DNA of 64,000 nt from positions 8,804,001 through 8,868,000 of the forward strand of contig JAULSR010000002.1 of assembly GCA_030512295.1 (NCBI GenBank). The letters run 5' to 3'. Source of the DNA: Bombardia bombarda (taxonomy: Eukaryota; Ascomycota; Sordariomycetes; Sordariales; Lasiosphaeriaceae). The first letter of the stretch is position 1; each line of letters begins with the position of its first letter. The notes below the pieces were generated by a model. The model did not search any database, was not told the origin of the DNA, and worked only from the letters and a program-made list of their open reading frames with translations. The position numbers and the translations under genes are program-made. Of the stretch, positions 23,447 through 35,341 are shown one piece after another.

Positions 23447-24408
23447 TAACACGTGATTGTTGAAATGCACCCCCGTTCTTTACCTTACGTACTGTGCTGT
23501 CAGAAGCTTGGTGGAGGTCAAAAAGGGGTAAGATGACGGCAAAGCACATACCCATTAGGAGCATTAGCCAATTGTGTTTTGTTCCTTCATTGAAAAACTA
23601 CTCGATTAGATTCGTCATTATATCTGCCTTTAAATGGTTTGACATCGTTCTTCAGGAAGGGAGAAATTGGTTGTAACCAATCATTTACACAACAAATATG
23701 TTATATCTTATAAATCATCTCCTTTCACTGGAAGATGGTCACATTAAGAAGTAGTATCTATGAATCAAAGGATGTTTAAGTTATGATGGATGGAATTTTG
23801 TTAATCATGGTGGCAAATGGGATTTGGAGCACCTTATGTATGGCAGCACAAGTCATACAAAGCTTTCATTAACCCAACACGTACTGGCAAGTTGGTCAGC
23901 TTCGACAGCCAGAGGATATAGATATGTTATCAGCCATTCCAATCACTACTTGGTTTATAACACAGGTATGTAGTAGTAAACAGAGTGTTTGCTGAGCTTC
24001 TGTACTTTTGTCAGTTGTATGTCCTGGTGGGAGTCCCGTATCCGGAAGCGGCACTCCGGCTAATTTAAATATTTTTATTGTAAGGTTGTTGATTAAATCC
24101 GCAGACGTTGACAGCATTGTACGTTGATTATGCGTGCCTCGAGCGCAGGTTCATCCATGGGAGTAAATCAGGCTGATCTTCAACCAATGCCATACCCATC
24201 AATAATTAATGGAACATCTTTTAGTGTGTATCATTTCCCCATTCGCGGTTGTCATAGTCTGGGGGAAGATATGGCAAACTACCATTGGCCCAGGAAACTC
24301 CAAACCGCACTGTAGAGTATATATATGCCCAATGCGATCTCCCTTAGAGTGGTTGAAACGAATACTACCACTGCTTCTTAACCATCAAACGCGTGGTCCA
24401 GAAGAAAC
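23447..24408. other. AT-rich spacer between tRNA and GH16 gene
   Basis: Markedly AT-rich DNA with no coding sequence or recognisable repeat family, flanking the tRNA upstream side. Its right end forms the promoter of the GH16-type gene. Confidence 0.55.
24318..24326 (+). promoter_or_regulatory. TATA box candidate for GH16-type gene
   Basis: TATATATAT followed by GCCCAAT lies about 83 bp upstream of the GH16-type start codon, a good distance for a core promoter with a short leader. Confidence 0.55.
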
Positions 24409-25358
24409 ATGAAGTCTATCACCGGGTGCCTCGCAGCCCTGCTGCTCAGCAGCAGCTGGCCCTCCTGTGGTGTCCTAGCAGCGCACATCATGATCCCATC
24501 AACAAGCTTCAACACGCAGGCTGACTTCGACACCGACTGGAACTACGACTACCCCTGGGGCACCGACCACAACGGCGGTGCGCGCATGAACAAGAGCCAA
24601 GTCAAGCTGTCCGATGGAACCCTGACACTCACCGCCAAGAAAGTCAGCGGCCAGAAGGCGGCGTCGCACGGCGGACAGCAGATCGCCATCCACTACCTCT
24701 CCGGCACCGTCCATGCCAAGGAGCACTTCAACGTCGCACGCGGCGGGGGCTACGACTTCGATGCCGAGCTCCGAGCGTCCACGACAAAGGGCACATGGCC
24801 GGCCTTTTGGCTTACGGGCGTCAACGGCTGGCCACCAGAGATCGACATGGCCGAGTGGAAGGGCTCGGGCAAGATCTCCTTCAACACTTTCAACACGTCG
24901 TCCCAGGTGCGCGCCCGCGACGTGGCTTATCCCAGCGCCGGCGACTTCCACAAGTTCAAGTGTGAGGTCCGCGATCAGAACGGCAAGGACGTGTCCGTCA
25001 AGTTTTATATGGACGGCAAGATTATCGAGACGCAGTATGGGAAGGGCTTTACGGGCCAGCCCATGTACCTGTAAGTGCACTTCCGAGAAAGGGACAGACA
25101 ATGAAAGAGTGATGGGCTTAAACTCCTGATGTCTCTGGTATCTGATACTGAAATCAACAGCATCATCGACCTGCAGATGGAAGGTTCCTCAGGCTCGCCA
25201 GGGCCGAACGATGGTAAGCTAGTCTTTTGTCTTTTACTCGGTTTGGTTTTTGGTAGAGTGCCAGCTGAGTATGTCATTGAATCGCGGTCGCGCTGACACA
25301 AATAAAAGACACACTATTTCAAGTCCGCAACCTGGAAGTCATGAGCTACAACCCCTAG
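24409..25358 (+). CDS. Secreted GH16-family glycoside hydrolase
   Basis: GH16 enzymes are retaining hydrolases or transglycosidases of beta-glucans and related galactans; the exact substrate cannot be told. Exons are 24409-25070, 25161-25213 and 25309-25358, with donors GTAAGT and GTAAGC, giving 254 residues. A signal peptide covers about residues 1-24 (hydrophobic core LAALLLSSS, cleavage near VLAA). The catalytic motif E-x-D-x-x-E is EIDMAE (144-149), preceded by WPAFWL and followed by the conserved MYLIIDLQME turn across intron 1. Both carboxylates are present. The domain ends at the usual C-terminal strand (FQVRNLEVMSY) with no binding module, tail or anchor, so the product is a small single-domain secreted enzyme. 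Codons are strongly C-ending despite AT-rich flanks. Neighbours suggest no pathway. Confidence 0.88.
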
Positions 25359-27343
25359 ACTGAGTACAAGGGCCCAGTTCGTACCCTGATATCGGAACTG
25401 TCTTTTCAACGGCTAAATGCTCAGAGCTAACGAGACTGAAGCCACGAACGGGAACGGACTGTATTGGAATAACAAGCCAGTATAACGAACCTGAACCGTC
25501 TCGACACATATCAAGCAAAACGGGCAGGTAAACCTCGTTGACAAAGCTAGGGATTCATGTGCATCATCGATGACGCCTGGAGAAGGAGATGGATCCAGAT
25601 AGTATGTTTGTATCCCCAATAATCTTGACATCTGTCATACGTGGAAAAACAATCGAATCTGCATTTCCAATCTGTCGTGCAAGTCACAGCTGTACATACG
25701 TCCGTCGTAAAGGCGGTGTGTCCTTGGTGGATGATGATGCATCATCCCCATGCACCAATGCGTTTCCCGACACTTTGGTAGGCTCGAGTAGGGCTGATTA
25801 CTAGTGCAGCGTTGCGATGCGTCAATATTTGGGGTTTCGGTGCATGGAATAATCTTGTCAGACCTCAAACCTCGGGGCCAATCGACAAGCAAAGCAAAAT
25901 CAGCTGACATGCGTCTTTGGCTGGTCACTGCGTCCGCCAGTTCCGACTTTGACGTCTTTCGATTCTATTGTCTGTGGGCAACAAACTGAACTGATTGCCC
26001 TGGTTACTAGTAGCATTCACACGTGCTTCCTCGGCGCTTTGTCGGCAGCAGAAGTTGCAAAGTTGCAAGGGAGCCATGGCTGCAATCACGATCCGTGGAT
26101 CTCATTTCGATTTGTTGGCGAGCTTTCGACCAGCTGCCGGAACGGGGCCCGGGACTTTTGAGTGGTCTTTGGAAATTCACCCAAAAACAGCCGGGAGGGT
26201 TGGGGGCCCCTGTGCCTCCCGTGGGCCCAATCATGAAGCCGGGGTAGACGCCTCGGCCATGCGCTAGGCTTCTGAGGCGTGTGGAGCGTGGGAAATACGG
26301 ATAGGAGTTGGGCGAAGCTGGCTGCGCCCGTCTCCAACACCAACAGAGAAAGATGGATGCAGCCTTCTCCAGCGTCTCATGAGCAGCTGCCGTCAGACGG
26401 CGGACCACCACGATCTGGGTTTTCGTGCATCCACAGGGAAGCGCCACCGTCTGTTCACCTCTCAGTCCGCCAGCGGCACGGAAGTATGGAGGGCAGGGTC
26501 ATCGGTGACCAAGAGGGACGAAGGGGGGATGCCCGAAGAGGCGACAAGATGATGATGCCTGTGGGTGGTGGCCTCGACCGATCGATCGTCCTCAGATCAT
26601 GTCTCCAGCCAAGGCCAATTTGATTCCAGGTTCTTTTGGCGACAAAAGGGCAACCTAAAACTCCTCTGTCCAGTGCATTGTGTCGTGCATCGACAAGGCA
26701 GAAAAAGAAAAAAAGTGGCGACTTATCCTCTGAGAAGAGGTAATGAAGAAGAGGCGGATTTGCAGAGCTGGGACAAGCTGTTCGCAATGGATGGCGCATG
26801 GGCTGGCTGTATCGTGTCGCGTTGCAGGGGCCTGAACCTGTCCCGAAACCCCAAAATGAACCAAGACGGGTGACAGGGCGCCGGTTTGGGTGAACGGCGA
26901 CTGAAGAAGTCTGGAGTCAAGCTGCAGTTTGGAGGCGGGGCATCGTCAACATCCAATTACAACCGGCATTGCGACCTCTACCCTGGCCGCAGCGCAGTTC
27001 AGCCAGTCAACCTATCTTCAGTGTTTCTGAATGGCCACGCCCACTGGACAGCTACCTAGGGAAACTGGGGGGCTGCTCCTTCCTCTTCATCCGCCTACCC
27101 TCCACCCTCCAGGTTCCATCGGTTCCATGCCACGGGTCGTCCCTGCCCTACCACATTTCTGCACCTCCATGGACTCCTGTCCAGGCTGGTCCCGTCGCTC
27201 AACCCATTCCATCTGCGGCGCTTCAACCAACAACTCCCGTAATCCGACGACGTCGCCGACAAAGTACGGGATAGAAGCTCCAACTTGCTGCAATTACTAC
27301 TCGATGAATTCTGGACACGAATAGCGCTTCTTTCCGCTCTGCC
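25359..27343. other. Intergenic region, GH16 to membrane-protein gene
   Basis: About 2 kb with only short, mutually overlapping frames such as 26007-26447 minus, without domain-like content. No RNA gene or repeat family is visible. The right end, C-rich from about 27050, probably carries the leader of the next gene. Confidence 0.5.
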
Positions 27344-29373
27344 ATGGTGATGGCAACGGCGCAGAGAAGGGGAACGGCGCTACGGATCAGCGGGCTTGCG
27401 AGCCTTGTTCGAGCCCTGATTCTCACCGTCCTCACCCTGCCGAGTTTGCTGACAACGGGCATCGCAAATGCTCTCTGTGGAGCCAGCTTTCTCTTTCCGA
27501 CCCAGGGCCTGCAATTTTACTACCTCGATACCATTAACGTTACCTATTTGTCAAGCTTCTCTGATCCCATCCTTTCCCTTTCGTGTGGGCAACCAGGTCA
27601 AGCCGCAATCAAGAGTGAGTGCGCCATCTCTCTCCTATCCGTTCAGCTCCTTATCGGGCTGTAAGCGCTGCAAGACACTCGCTATTTCCCATCCCCCCCC
27701 CCCCCCCCCCCTCTTCAACCGATTTTCTGCTACCAAAATAGTGGCTGCATAGCTGCACGTCTGCGTGCTATTGCTGCAAGGTCGCTGACTGATCGATTCC
27801 TCGTGCTCCTATAGAGTTCGAAGTCAACCATGCAACCCCTTTTGACGCGAGCGTGCTTGTCTACATAAACTTTCTTTCCAACGATCCTTGCTGGTTTAGC
27901 CTCGTACGAGACAGAGCTACCTGTGAAGACACCACCGATTCCTTCGTTTTGGTACCACGTGAGCGTTCTCTGGATAGTACCCCGACAACTATTGGTCTGC
28001 TTTCCTCAACAGCTGCCGTGATACCAACCTCGACATCGACGACTAGCTCGCTGAGCTCAACGCCTACCGCTGTTCTGGCGACAGCAACTTCTGAGGTTGT
28101 TGTTGATACGGTGGGATCGGAAGACCCATCGCACGGGGGAGACCACCTCGGCCTGGGGGCCAAGATTGGCCTGGGAATCGGTATCGCACTTACTTGCATC
28201 ATTGCCAGCGCTATGGCTGCTTTCCTGTTCCTCAGGCGCCGTAGGCGCCACCATCAGGATTCCGCTCTGGCGGGCGCTATCATCGACCACGATCGCCGAC
28301 ATGGAAGAAAGGGACCCGAGAAACCTCCGTCACGAACCCTTAGCTCTTCAGTAACATCTGGAGGGTCGCAAGAGCCGCTAACTCATCTCCAACCCATCCA
28401 ACCTGTCTTTGACGGGTTTCCGGGCTCAATGGGATATGATGACGTACGCTCAATACATTCTAGCACCTATCCGCATTCTCCGGCAGGGCCGCATTCCCCC
28501 ACCTTGTCAAACAATGGAGGTTTTTGGGGCTCGGAGCGGAGCAGCGGACGCGATGAGCTCTCAGCCGCCCGGCTTCACTCACAGCCCATGATCCCAACAT
28601 CGTACGGGCCTAATCCTGTCACACCAACTTTGACGCCTCGGCCAAGCTCCAGGGTGGAACTTAATGTGCGAGCAGGGTTGGTTTCACGTAGTAGCCGGGA
28701 AGAAATCGCTGCTATGCCCGCCATTATGCCGGACTACATCAGTTACAGCATCCCCCCACCCGAAGCGTTCCGCGACCCATCACCATCACCCCCGAGAAAA
28801 GCGGCTCCCCCGATTGTGGTCTCATATGGGCCCAACCGTGTCACACCGACGCCCGCTGTAACTACCCCAACGGTCCCACCAGACGATGCCATCGTCAAGC
28901 GCCAAACGGAAGCGGTGGCGCAACACAACACCTCTCACGACCGGCGGTATTCATGGGATGCTGACGAGCCCATGATGCCATCTACAATGGGACCTCTACC
29001 GCCCTATGCCTCAATGGATGACTTCAACGCCATGGAGAAGGGCGCCATCCGCAAACTTGCGGAACCCCAAGCACAGGCGGAGCTGCCGCCAACCAAGGAC
29101 GGCTTTTACCATTACGCATCGGACTTTGTTGAGTATGAGCTTCCCGGTGCGGCTCCGGAGCACGAACCGCAACTGCCTTTCCAACCTCACCCGTATAAGC
29201 GGCATCCGACAGCCGGCCCATCTGGTGGAAATGGTTGGAGGGAAATAGACGAACAAAAGTTTTTGCTCTCAGACGTGGAAATGGCCAAGTTGCGTGAGCA
29301 AAAGATGAAAGTGCGCGCGGCGATGAAAGAGGAGTCTTACAATCTTGGTGACCCATCATCATCGACTAGGTGA
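27344..29373 (+). CDS. Secreted-domain, single-pass membrane protein of unknown function
   Basis: Exons are 27344-27614 and 27815-29373, with donor GTGAGT and acceptor TAG joining AIK to KFEVNHATPFDASVL, giving 609 residues. An ATG two codons downstream is an alternative start. Order of parts: signal peptide (hydrophobic stretch within residues 15-43); a short extracellular domain with Cys pairs (LSLSCGQPG, NDPCWF, RATCED); a Ser/Thr-rich linker suited to O-glycosylation; a transmembrane helix at about 206-230; a stop-transfer run of five Arg; and a Pro/Ser-rich cytosolic tail of about 370 residues. The layout resembles fungal cell-wall sensor or adhesion-like single-pass proteins, but no named domain is recognised. 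The intron holds a run of 19 C. Confidence 0.72.
27693..27711 (+). repeat. Run of 19 C inside an intron
   Basis: An uninterrupted C homopolymer lies in the 200-nt intron of the single-pass membrane protein gene. Length is likely uncertain or variable in any assembly. Confidence 0.95.
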
Positions 29374-29616
29374 CATGAGTGAGTCGTGCAGAGGTTTGGT
29401 TATTGCTAGATATTGCGCACAAGCACCCGCGAATACTGCCGACTACACATACGATGTCTGGCGTATTTGACTTGGAGCTAAACAGAAAGCTAACGGCCGA
29501 ATTTTATTCGACGAGATACAGGGGGGAATGAAGCATTATACCATGGCAAGGCGTTTGGGAGATCTATCTTGTTTACACTGGGAGGGAGGGAATTTGGCAT
29601 TCCGCATTATTATCAC

Positions 29617-29657
<41 letters not shown>

Positions 29658-30353
29658 GGAGCGGGGTGGGAAAGGAGGATATTTTGGATATTTGGTTGCC
29701 TTGGAAATGAGTCGGGGGATCGATCTTGCATAGTGAAAGGAGCCATTATATAATCAAAAGTCTAATCGGAGAATTTGGGGTCTCCAGATATGATGCGAGA
29801 TACTTAACATCTATAGGTAGTTGGATATTTGGCACAGGGGGAAATTTTCTAATATGGTCATAAATATACCTATCAAATATACTATCGTACAATCATATAC
29901 ACTATGAAGCCCGAAGCGCATTGTGCGTTCTGGTGGTAAGTTTCCGTGATTTCGGGATGCAATTGCCGGAAGAATTGCTTGGAAATCTCAAGGTAATGAA
30001 GTGGGGCTGGCTGTTTCTCAAGCCAAATGTTCAGTATCACAATGACTCTGGGTGTACGCATCTCATTTTGAAGGCATCGATCCCATGGTTACCCGGGAAC
30101 GTAAACAGATGATCAGGGGGCTGCGCAGCTTGAAGTGCTCCACAGCACAGGCGTAATTTCGACAGGCCTACCCAGCTGACAGCAGCTGAGCTGGGACTGC
30201 CTGAAAGCTCCGTCACCGCCCGGCAGAAAAAAAGTTCCAGGCGCGGTAGCGTTCCCGCATTGTCCAAAATTTTGTTTCCCCTTCTCCAAGAAGCCTTCGA
30301 GACCCCACCACAATCAGCCAATCCAGCCCAGTGTTGATTACCCATTGGCAAAG
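29374..30353. other. Intergenic region upstream of DRS1
   Basis: AT-rich in its middle (29700-29920), with a CAT trinucleotide tract at 29617-29656. The last 250 bp should hold the DRS1 promoter and leader. No gene or RNA is seen. Confidence 0.55.
29617..29656 (+). repeat. (CAT)13 microsatellite
   Basis: A nearly perfect CAT/ATC triplet run in intergenic DNA, followed by AGG. It does not fall in a supported reading frame. Confidence 0.95.
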
Positions 30354-32920
30354 ATGGCGCCATCGCAAAAGAGAAAGACAATCGGCGATGACTTCATCTT
30401 CACAATATCCGACAATGAGGACATTGTAGAGGAGTCCACCCTCACCGCCCCGCCTCCGCCCAAGAAGAAGGCAAAGACCAACAACAAGAAGGGCAAGAAG
30501 GGTGCTGCTGCTGCACCGGTCGAGGACGACGAGGACGAGGACGACGATGACGCCCAGGAGCTCAACACCGGCATCTGGGGTGAGAAGGAGGAGGACGATG
30601 GTGCTATGGACTCGGACTTTGAGTTCGTCGCCGACAACACGAATGCCTTTGACCCGTCCGAGTTCGAGGGCTGGGGCTTCGAGGGCCCCAAGACGGGCGT
30701 GACGGGCGCCACCAAGAGACTTGTCGACATTGACGACATCATTCGCAGACGGCGCGAGAAGAAGGCGGCCAAGACGAAGCCTGCTGATGCCGCTGCTGCT
30801 GCAGCCAAGAAGGAGGAGGAGGAGGAGGAGGAGGAGGAGGCAGCCGCCGCCGATGAGGACGAGGATGCTGAGGAGATTGACTTCGAGATGGACGACGAAG
30901 ACGACGAGGTCCTTGCTGAGGATGCGTTCGGCATGGGCGTGGACTCGGACGTTGAGGAGTCTGGAGACGAGAAGAAGAGAAAGGCGAAGAAGGGCTCAGA
31001 TGATGAGGATGATGACGAGGAGGAGGAAGACGACGAGGACGACGAGGAGGGAGAGTTTGACGATGAGGACGACGATGCTGCTTCAGATAACGACTCCGTC
31101 GCAACACCCGTCCAGCACCCCGATGATATGGAGGGCGGCGGCTCCGACTCTGACGAAGACGAGGAGGAGGACGCCGAGGAGGCCGCGAGACGGAAGGACT
31201 TCTTCGCGCCCGAAGAGGAGGAGAAGCCCGGCAAGAAGTCGGACGTCGGCTCATTCCAGGGAATGTCTCTGTCGCGCCCGATCCTCAGGGGTCTCGGCTC
31301 CGTGGGCTTCACAAAACCGACTCCTATCCAGGCCAAGACGATACCGATCGCCTTGATGGGCAAGGATGTTGTCGGAGGAGCGGTGACAGGTTCCGGAAAG
31401 ACGGCTGCGTTTATCGTGCCCATTCTCGAGCGTCTGCTCTACCGCCCCAAGAAGGTGCCCACCACCAGAGTTATCATTCTTATGCCCACTCGTGAGTTGG
31501 CGATCCAGTGTCACTCTGTCGCTGTCAAGATTGCCAGCCACACGGACATCAAGTTCTGTCTGGCTGTTGGTGGTCTCAGCTTGAAGGTCCAGGAGGCGGA
31601 GCTTCGGTTGCGGCCAGACGTGGTTATCGCCACTCCCGGTCGTTTCATTGACCACATGAGGAACTCGGCCAGTTTCACGATCGAGACGGTGGAGATTCTG
31701 GTTCTTGATGAGGCTGATAGGATGCTGGAAGATGGTTTCGCGGACGAGTTGAACGAGATTCTGACGACGATCCCCAAGTCCCGGCAGACCATGTTGTTCT
31801 CTGCCACCATGACGTCGTCGGTCGACAACCTGATTCGTGTTGGCCTTACCAAGCCCGTGCGCATCATGATTGACTCGAAGAAGAAGACTGTTACCACGCT
31901 TACACAGGAGTTCGTGCGGTTGCGTCCGGGACGCGAGGACAAGCGGATGGGATATCTTGTGCACATTTGCAAGACGCTGTATACGGAGCGTTGCATCATC
32001 TTTTTTAGGCAGAAGAAGACTGCTCACGAGGTTCGCGTCATCTTTGGCCTCCTTGGGCTGTCGTGCGCAGAGCTGCACGGAAGCATGAACCAGGCACAGG
32101 TACGTAGCCATCCTTGAATTTTGGCAAGTCTGTGAGACTAACAGATTTTCAGCGTATCAACAGTGTCGAGGTCTTCAGAGACGGCAAGGTGTCTTTCCTC
32201 TTGGCCACCGATCTTGCCTCCCGTGGTCTGGATATCAAGGGAATCGACACCGTCATCAACTACGAGGCCCCCCAGTCCCTCGACACATACGTCCATCGTG
32301 TCGGTCGCACCGCGCGTGCCGGCCGCAGTGGTGTTGCCATCACGCTGGCCGCCGAGCCGGACCGCAAGGTCGTCAAGGCGGCCGTCCGCATGGGCAAGGC
32401 ACAGGGCGCCAGGATCTCGAGTCGCGTGATCGAGGCGTCGATAGCCGACAAGTGGCAGGAAGAGATAGACGCAATGGAGGACGAGATTGAGGAGATCATG
32501 AAGGAGGAGAAGGAGGAGAAGCACCTGGCGCAGATCGAGATGCAGGTCAAGAAGGGCGAGAACCTCATCAGGCACGAGGAGGAGATCCACGCCCGGCCCA
32601 GGCGGACGTGGTTCGAGACCGAGGACGCCAAGAAGGCGGCCAGAGAGGCTGGTCGCGCCGAGCTGAATGGCGTGAGGGAGAAGCTCAAGAATAAGGGCGA
32701 GAAGGGCAAGCTGAGCAATAAGGATAAGAAGATCCTGGATTCTAAGGCGGAGATGCGCGATGGACGGTCGTGGAAGAAGGGCAGGGCGGAGAGGGATGGT
32801 AAGGGCGTGTTGTTGAAGACGACCAAGGCGAAGCCGGATAGGGAGAGGTCGACGAAGCCGAGACCGAAGGCGAAGCCGGGGAAGAAGGCGTATAGAGGTA
32901 AGACGAGGAGGGATAATTAG
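30354..32920 (+). CDS. DRS1: DEAD-box ATP-dependent RNA helicase Drs1 (DDX27)
   Basis: Nucleolar helicase required for 60S ribosomal subunit assembly and 27S pre-rRNA processing in yeast. Exons are 30354-32099 and 32153-32920, with donor GTACGT, acceptor CAG and a CTAAC branch site, giving 837 residues. The intron lies exactly between NQAQ and RINSVEVFRDG. The first 290 residues are very acidic (runs of Asp/Glu) with basic nuclear-signal patches. The helicase core follows: Q motif GFTKPTPIQ (318-326), TGSGKT (345-350), PTRELA, TPGR, DEAD (452-455), SAT and, in exon 2, HRVGRTARAG (630-639). The C-terminus is a Lys-rich coiled region (RHEEEIHARPRRTWFET, KGKLSNKDKKILDSK) specific to Drs1. The ATG at 30354 is the first true one; the open frame begins slightly upstream at a TTG. 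Confidence 0.96.
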
Positions 32921-33143
32921 AGGAGGGTAGAGTGGGGTGGGGTAGAGAGCAGCACATGATACGATACCCAGACGAGATAATATACTGTTTAGTGACTGGG
33001 ATGTTTTGTTTATTATGTTTTGGGATTTATGGGATGAGGATTTCGGTGGTTGTGTCTATTTGTCTGTCTGTCTTTGTTGAATGGGTGGGTGTGGTGGTAG
33101 AGTGCTGGATATGATCCCCCTTTCCCGTTTGCCTGGGTATTGT
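32921..33143. other. Convergent 3' spacer, DRS1 and F-box gene
   Basis: Only 223 bp separate the stop codons of the two converging genes, so their 3' untranslated regions probably overlap. No other feature is visible. Confidence 0.5.
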
Positions 33144-33938
33144 TCATGATGGGTTATTGGTGATACCATCGTCCGCCCCATCCCTATCGACATGTGCCCC
33201 ACCTTCTGCATGAGAATCTGACTCGCCATGATCCCAGTCCCTTCTCAGCATATCATTGATAAATCTGAAATGACACTCGAGACACCTTTTGTTGTACCTG
33301 CTTCCCTGTCCCTGTTGTTCTCCTCCCTCGCAATGACTTCCGACGGCAGACCCCCCCTTGTCGCCAGACTCCCCATCCTCATCCCTCGCGGTAGGCGTCT
33401 TGAAATTAGACCTTATGTCGAAAAAAGTAACCCTGTCAAGAAAACTATGCATGGCCTCGCAGGTCAGCATGGGCAGGACGTCGTGGTTGGCGAAGGTGGG
33501 GATGCGGATAGGACGATTTCTGATGAGGGATGATGCTTGGAAGAGACGCTTGCAGGTGAGGGCGAGGCAGAGGCGGTCGAGGTGGGAGTTGAGGGAGGCC
33601 CAGGTGAGGATGTCGAGGAGGATCTCCGTGGGGAGCTGGAGGACGTGGGAGGTGGTTTGGGAGGAGGAGTCAGAGCAAGAGGAGGCGACCTGTTGAGGAG
33701 GGGGGTTTTTGGCGTCAGCCAACGTGTACTCTTCTTGGATGTAGATCGGGTGAGAGGGGTCGGTGTGGTGGTCAGGGGGCTCTGTTGCTTTCGGTCGTGG
33801 TGGTCGGCGGGTACGGAGGAGTGAGCGAAGGGGGTGTCGAGATTGACTTACAGATTCCGGAACGACAAAGTCGCCGAAACAATTTAGGGGGCAATGTTCG
33901 ACGCGGAATCCGCCCTTTCGTAGTGGTACTAGGTTCAT
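33144..33938 (-). CDS. Small F-box protein
   Basis: F-box proteins recruit substrates to SCF ubiquitin ligases through Skp1. Exons are 33938-33852 and 33689-33144; the intron has donor GTAAGT and acceptor CAACAG with a TGAC branch-like site. The product has 210 residues. The F-box is at about 45-85: LQLPTEILLDILTWASLNS followed by LCLALTCKRLFQAS, the usual fungal form. C-terminal to it is a cysteine motif RCLECHFRF and an acidic, His-rich tail. No substrate-binding repeats such as WD40 or LRR are present. The intron is 162 nt, a multiple of three, and free of stops, so a longer 264-residue product from unspliced RNA is possible. The frame is also open upstream to 34286, but that part reads like untranslated sequence. 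Confidence 0.75.
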   Translation of the reverse strand: MNLVPLRKGGFRVEHCPLNCFGDFVVPESVSQSRHPLRSLLRTRRPPRPKATEPPDHHTDPSHPIYIQEEYTLADAKNPPPQQVASSCSDSSSQTTSHVLQLPTEILLDILTWASLNSHLDRLCLALTCKRLFQASSLIRNRPIRIPTFANHDVLPMLTCEAMHSFLDRVTFFDIRSNFKTPTARDEDGESGDKGGSAVGSHCEGGEQQGQGSRYNKRCLECHFRFINDMLRRDWDHGESDSHAEGGAHVDRDGADDGITNNPS

Positions 33939-35295
33939 GATGGTCGGTAGGTCGGTTTGCGTATGGCTTCTGCTGCTGTGGCCACGAAATCCACCGAGGG
34001 TAGGGCCGTCCACAGGCCAGAGCTGAAAGGCACCGCAAGTTTGGTAGAAATGCAGTAGGGGTGATATTGCGGCAAGAAATATTCTGGGACGTGAACCCTT
34101 GTGTATTATCCTCCAGTCTAGGTCTAAGGTCTGGGGGTTTTCTGGAGAGGAAGGTAACAGAATTCCGGAACTGGAAGATGATGTAGTCTGGTACCTAGGT
34201 TGTGTAAATAAATAGACGAGAATATGAATCATGGCCAGCATACACCCACCACACAAGCCACAAGCCACCTGGATGATCTGACACACTGCTTGCTGGGCAT
34301 GGTGGATGAAAGAATGTTTGTTATGGGCAGTCTGGAAACATTCTCTATTTATGTTTACGCACGCGCATATTAGACGAAAGTGTTGATGCTAGCGCTCACT
34401 CAACTTAGGGGTAGCCTCATTTATAGGACTTTAGCTTGAGGAAAGAGAAATGCAGCGTCCATCCGTCCATCTCATGTTGTCATATAGCCTGCAGCCACGT
34501 GCGAATAAAGGATCGGCTACTTAGTTGAGGAATGAGGAACTGGGTAGGGTGGAGAAACTGAATGTCGTCAAGACTTTCCTAACCCAGCAAACAGACGTCC
34601 TTGAGGAACAACTCCGACCATATTCTAAGCGACTTGACGATGGCACTGAGAGGGGGGAAAGCTTCATTGCTACCAGAGAGAAGCCAGATACAGAGTATTG
34701 ACAACAACACATGCAGCAGACGAGAAAGGGTTGTCCCGTCAAGGCTGGGGGTGGCCATCAGTCTCGCGGTAACAGTCTCACGGTAATGTCTGCTATTAAA
34801 TTGTGTTGAATGAGTGGTAACCTCTGTTGGTCTTTCTTGAGCGTGCAAGGTCAACGGGTGGGGCTAAATGGCCCCATGCACCCCCCTTCGCTGCTGTCCA
34901 GGGGAGCAGGTGACGTAACCAGGCGCTGAATATCAGCAGCCAACCAGAATGGTCGAGGAAACCACGAGCATCCTGCACATCAGCGTCGATTCCTATGTTG
35001 TCTAAAAACGTGGACGCTGTCTCAATCTACCATTCGCGAAGGTATCAGAGGCAATTGACCCAAGTTTCAGGGACGCCGCCAACTGGAAAGCGCCTGCCTC
35101 CTGCTTATCACGGCTGCCCGCCCAGACACAGGAGTCGGCTGACAATCTGAGCTTGTCTTAGGTGGGGAAGCTGAGTGACGAGGCTATTGTTGGTCCTCGG
35201 TCCTCGCCTTCAAGCCCAGTTCCCAAAAAAGTCAATAACCGCCAAAGTGGCTCCCCTCGGACGGTTTCCCCGTCCGCGCATACCTCTGCAGCAGA

Positions 35296-35341
<46 letters not shown>

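Noticed and set aside
30338..31423. 361-codon minus-strand Ser-rich open frame
   Set aside because: Antisense shadow of the acidic N-terminus and helicase core of DRS1: GAC/GAG-rich codons read as Ser on the other strand.
33939..34286. N-terminal extension of the F-box protein with a hydrophobic segment
   Set aside because: The sequence is AT-rich and repeat-like, typical of leader DNA, and the F-box protein has a good start at 33938.
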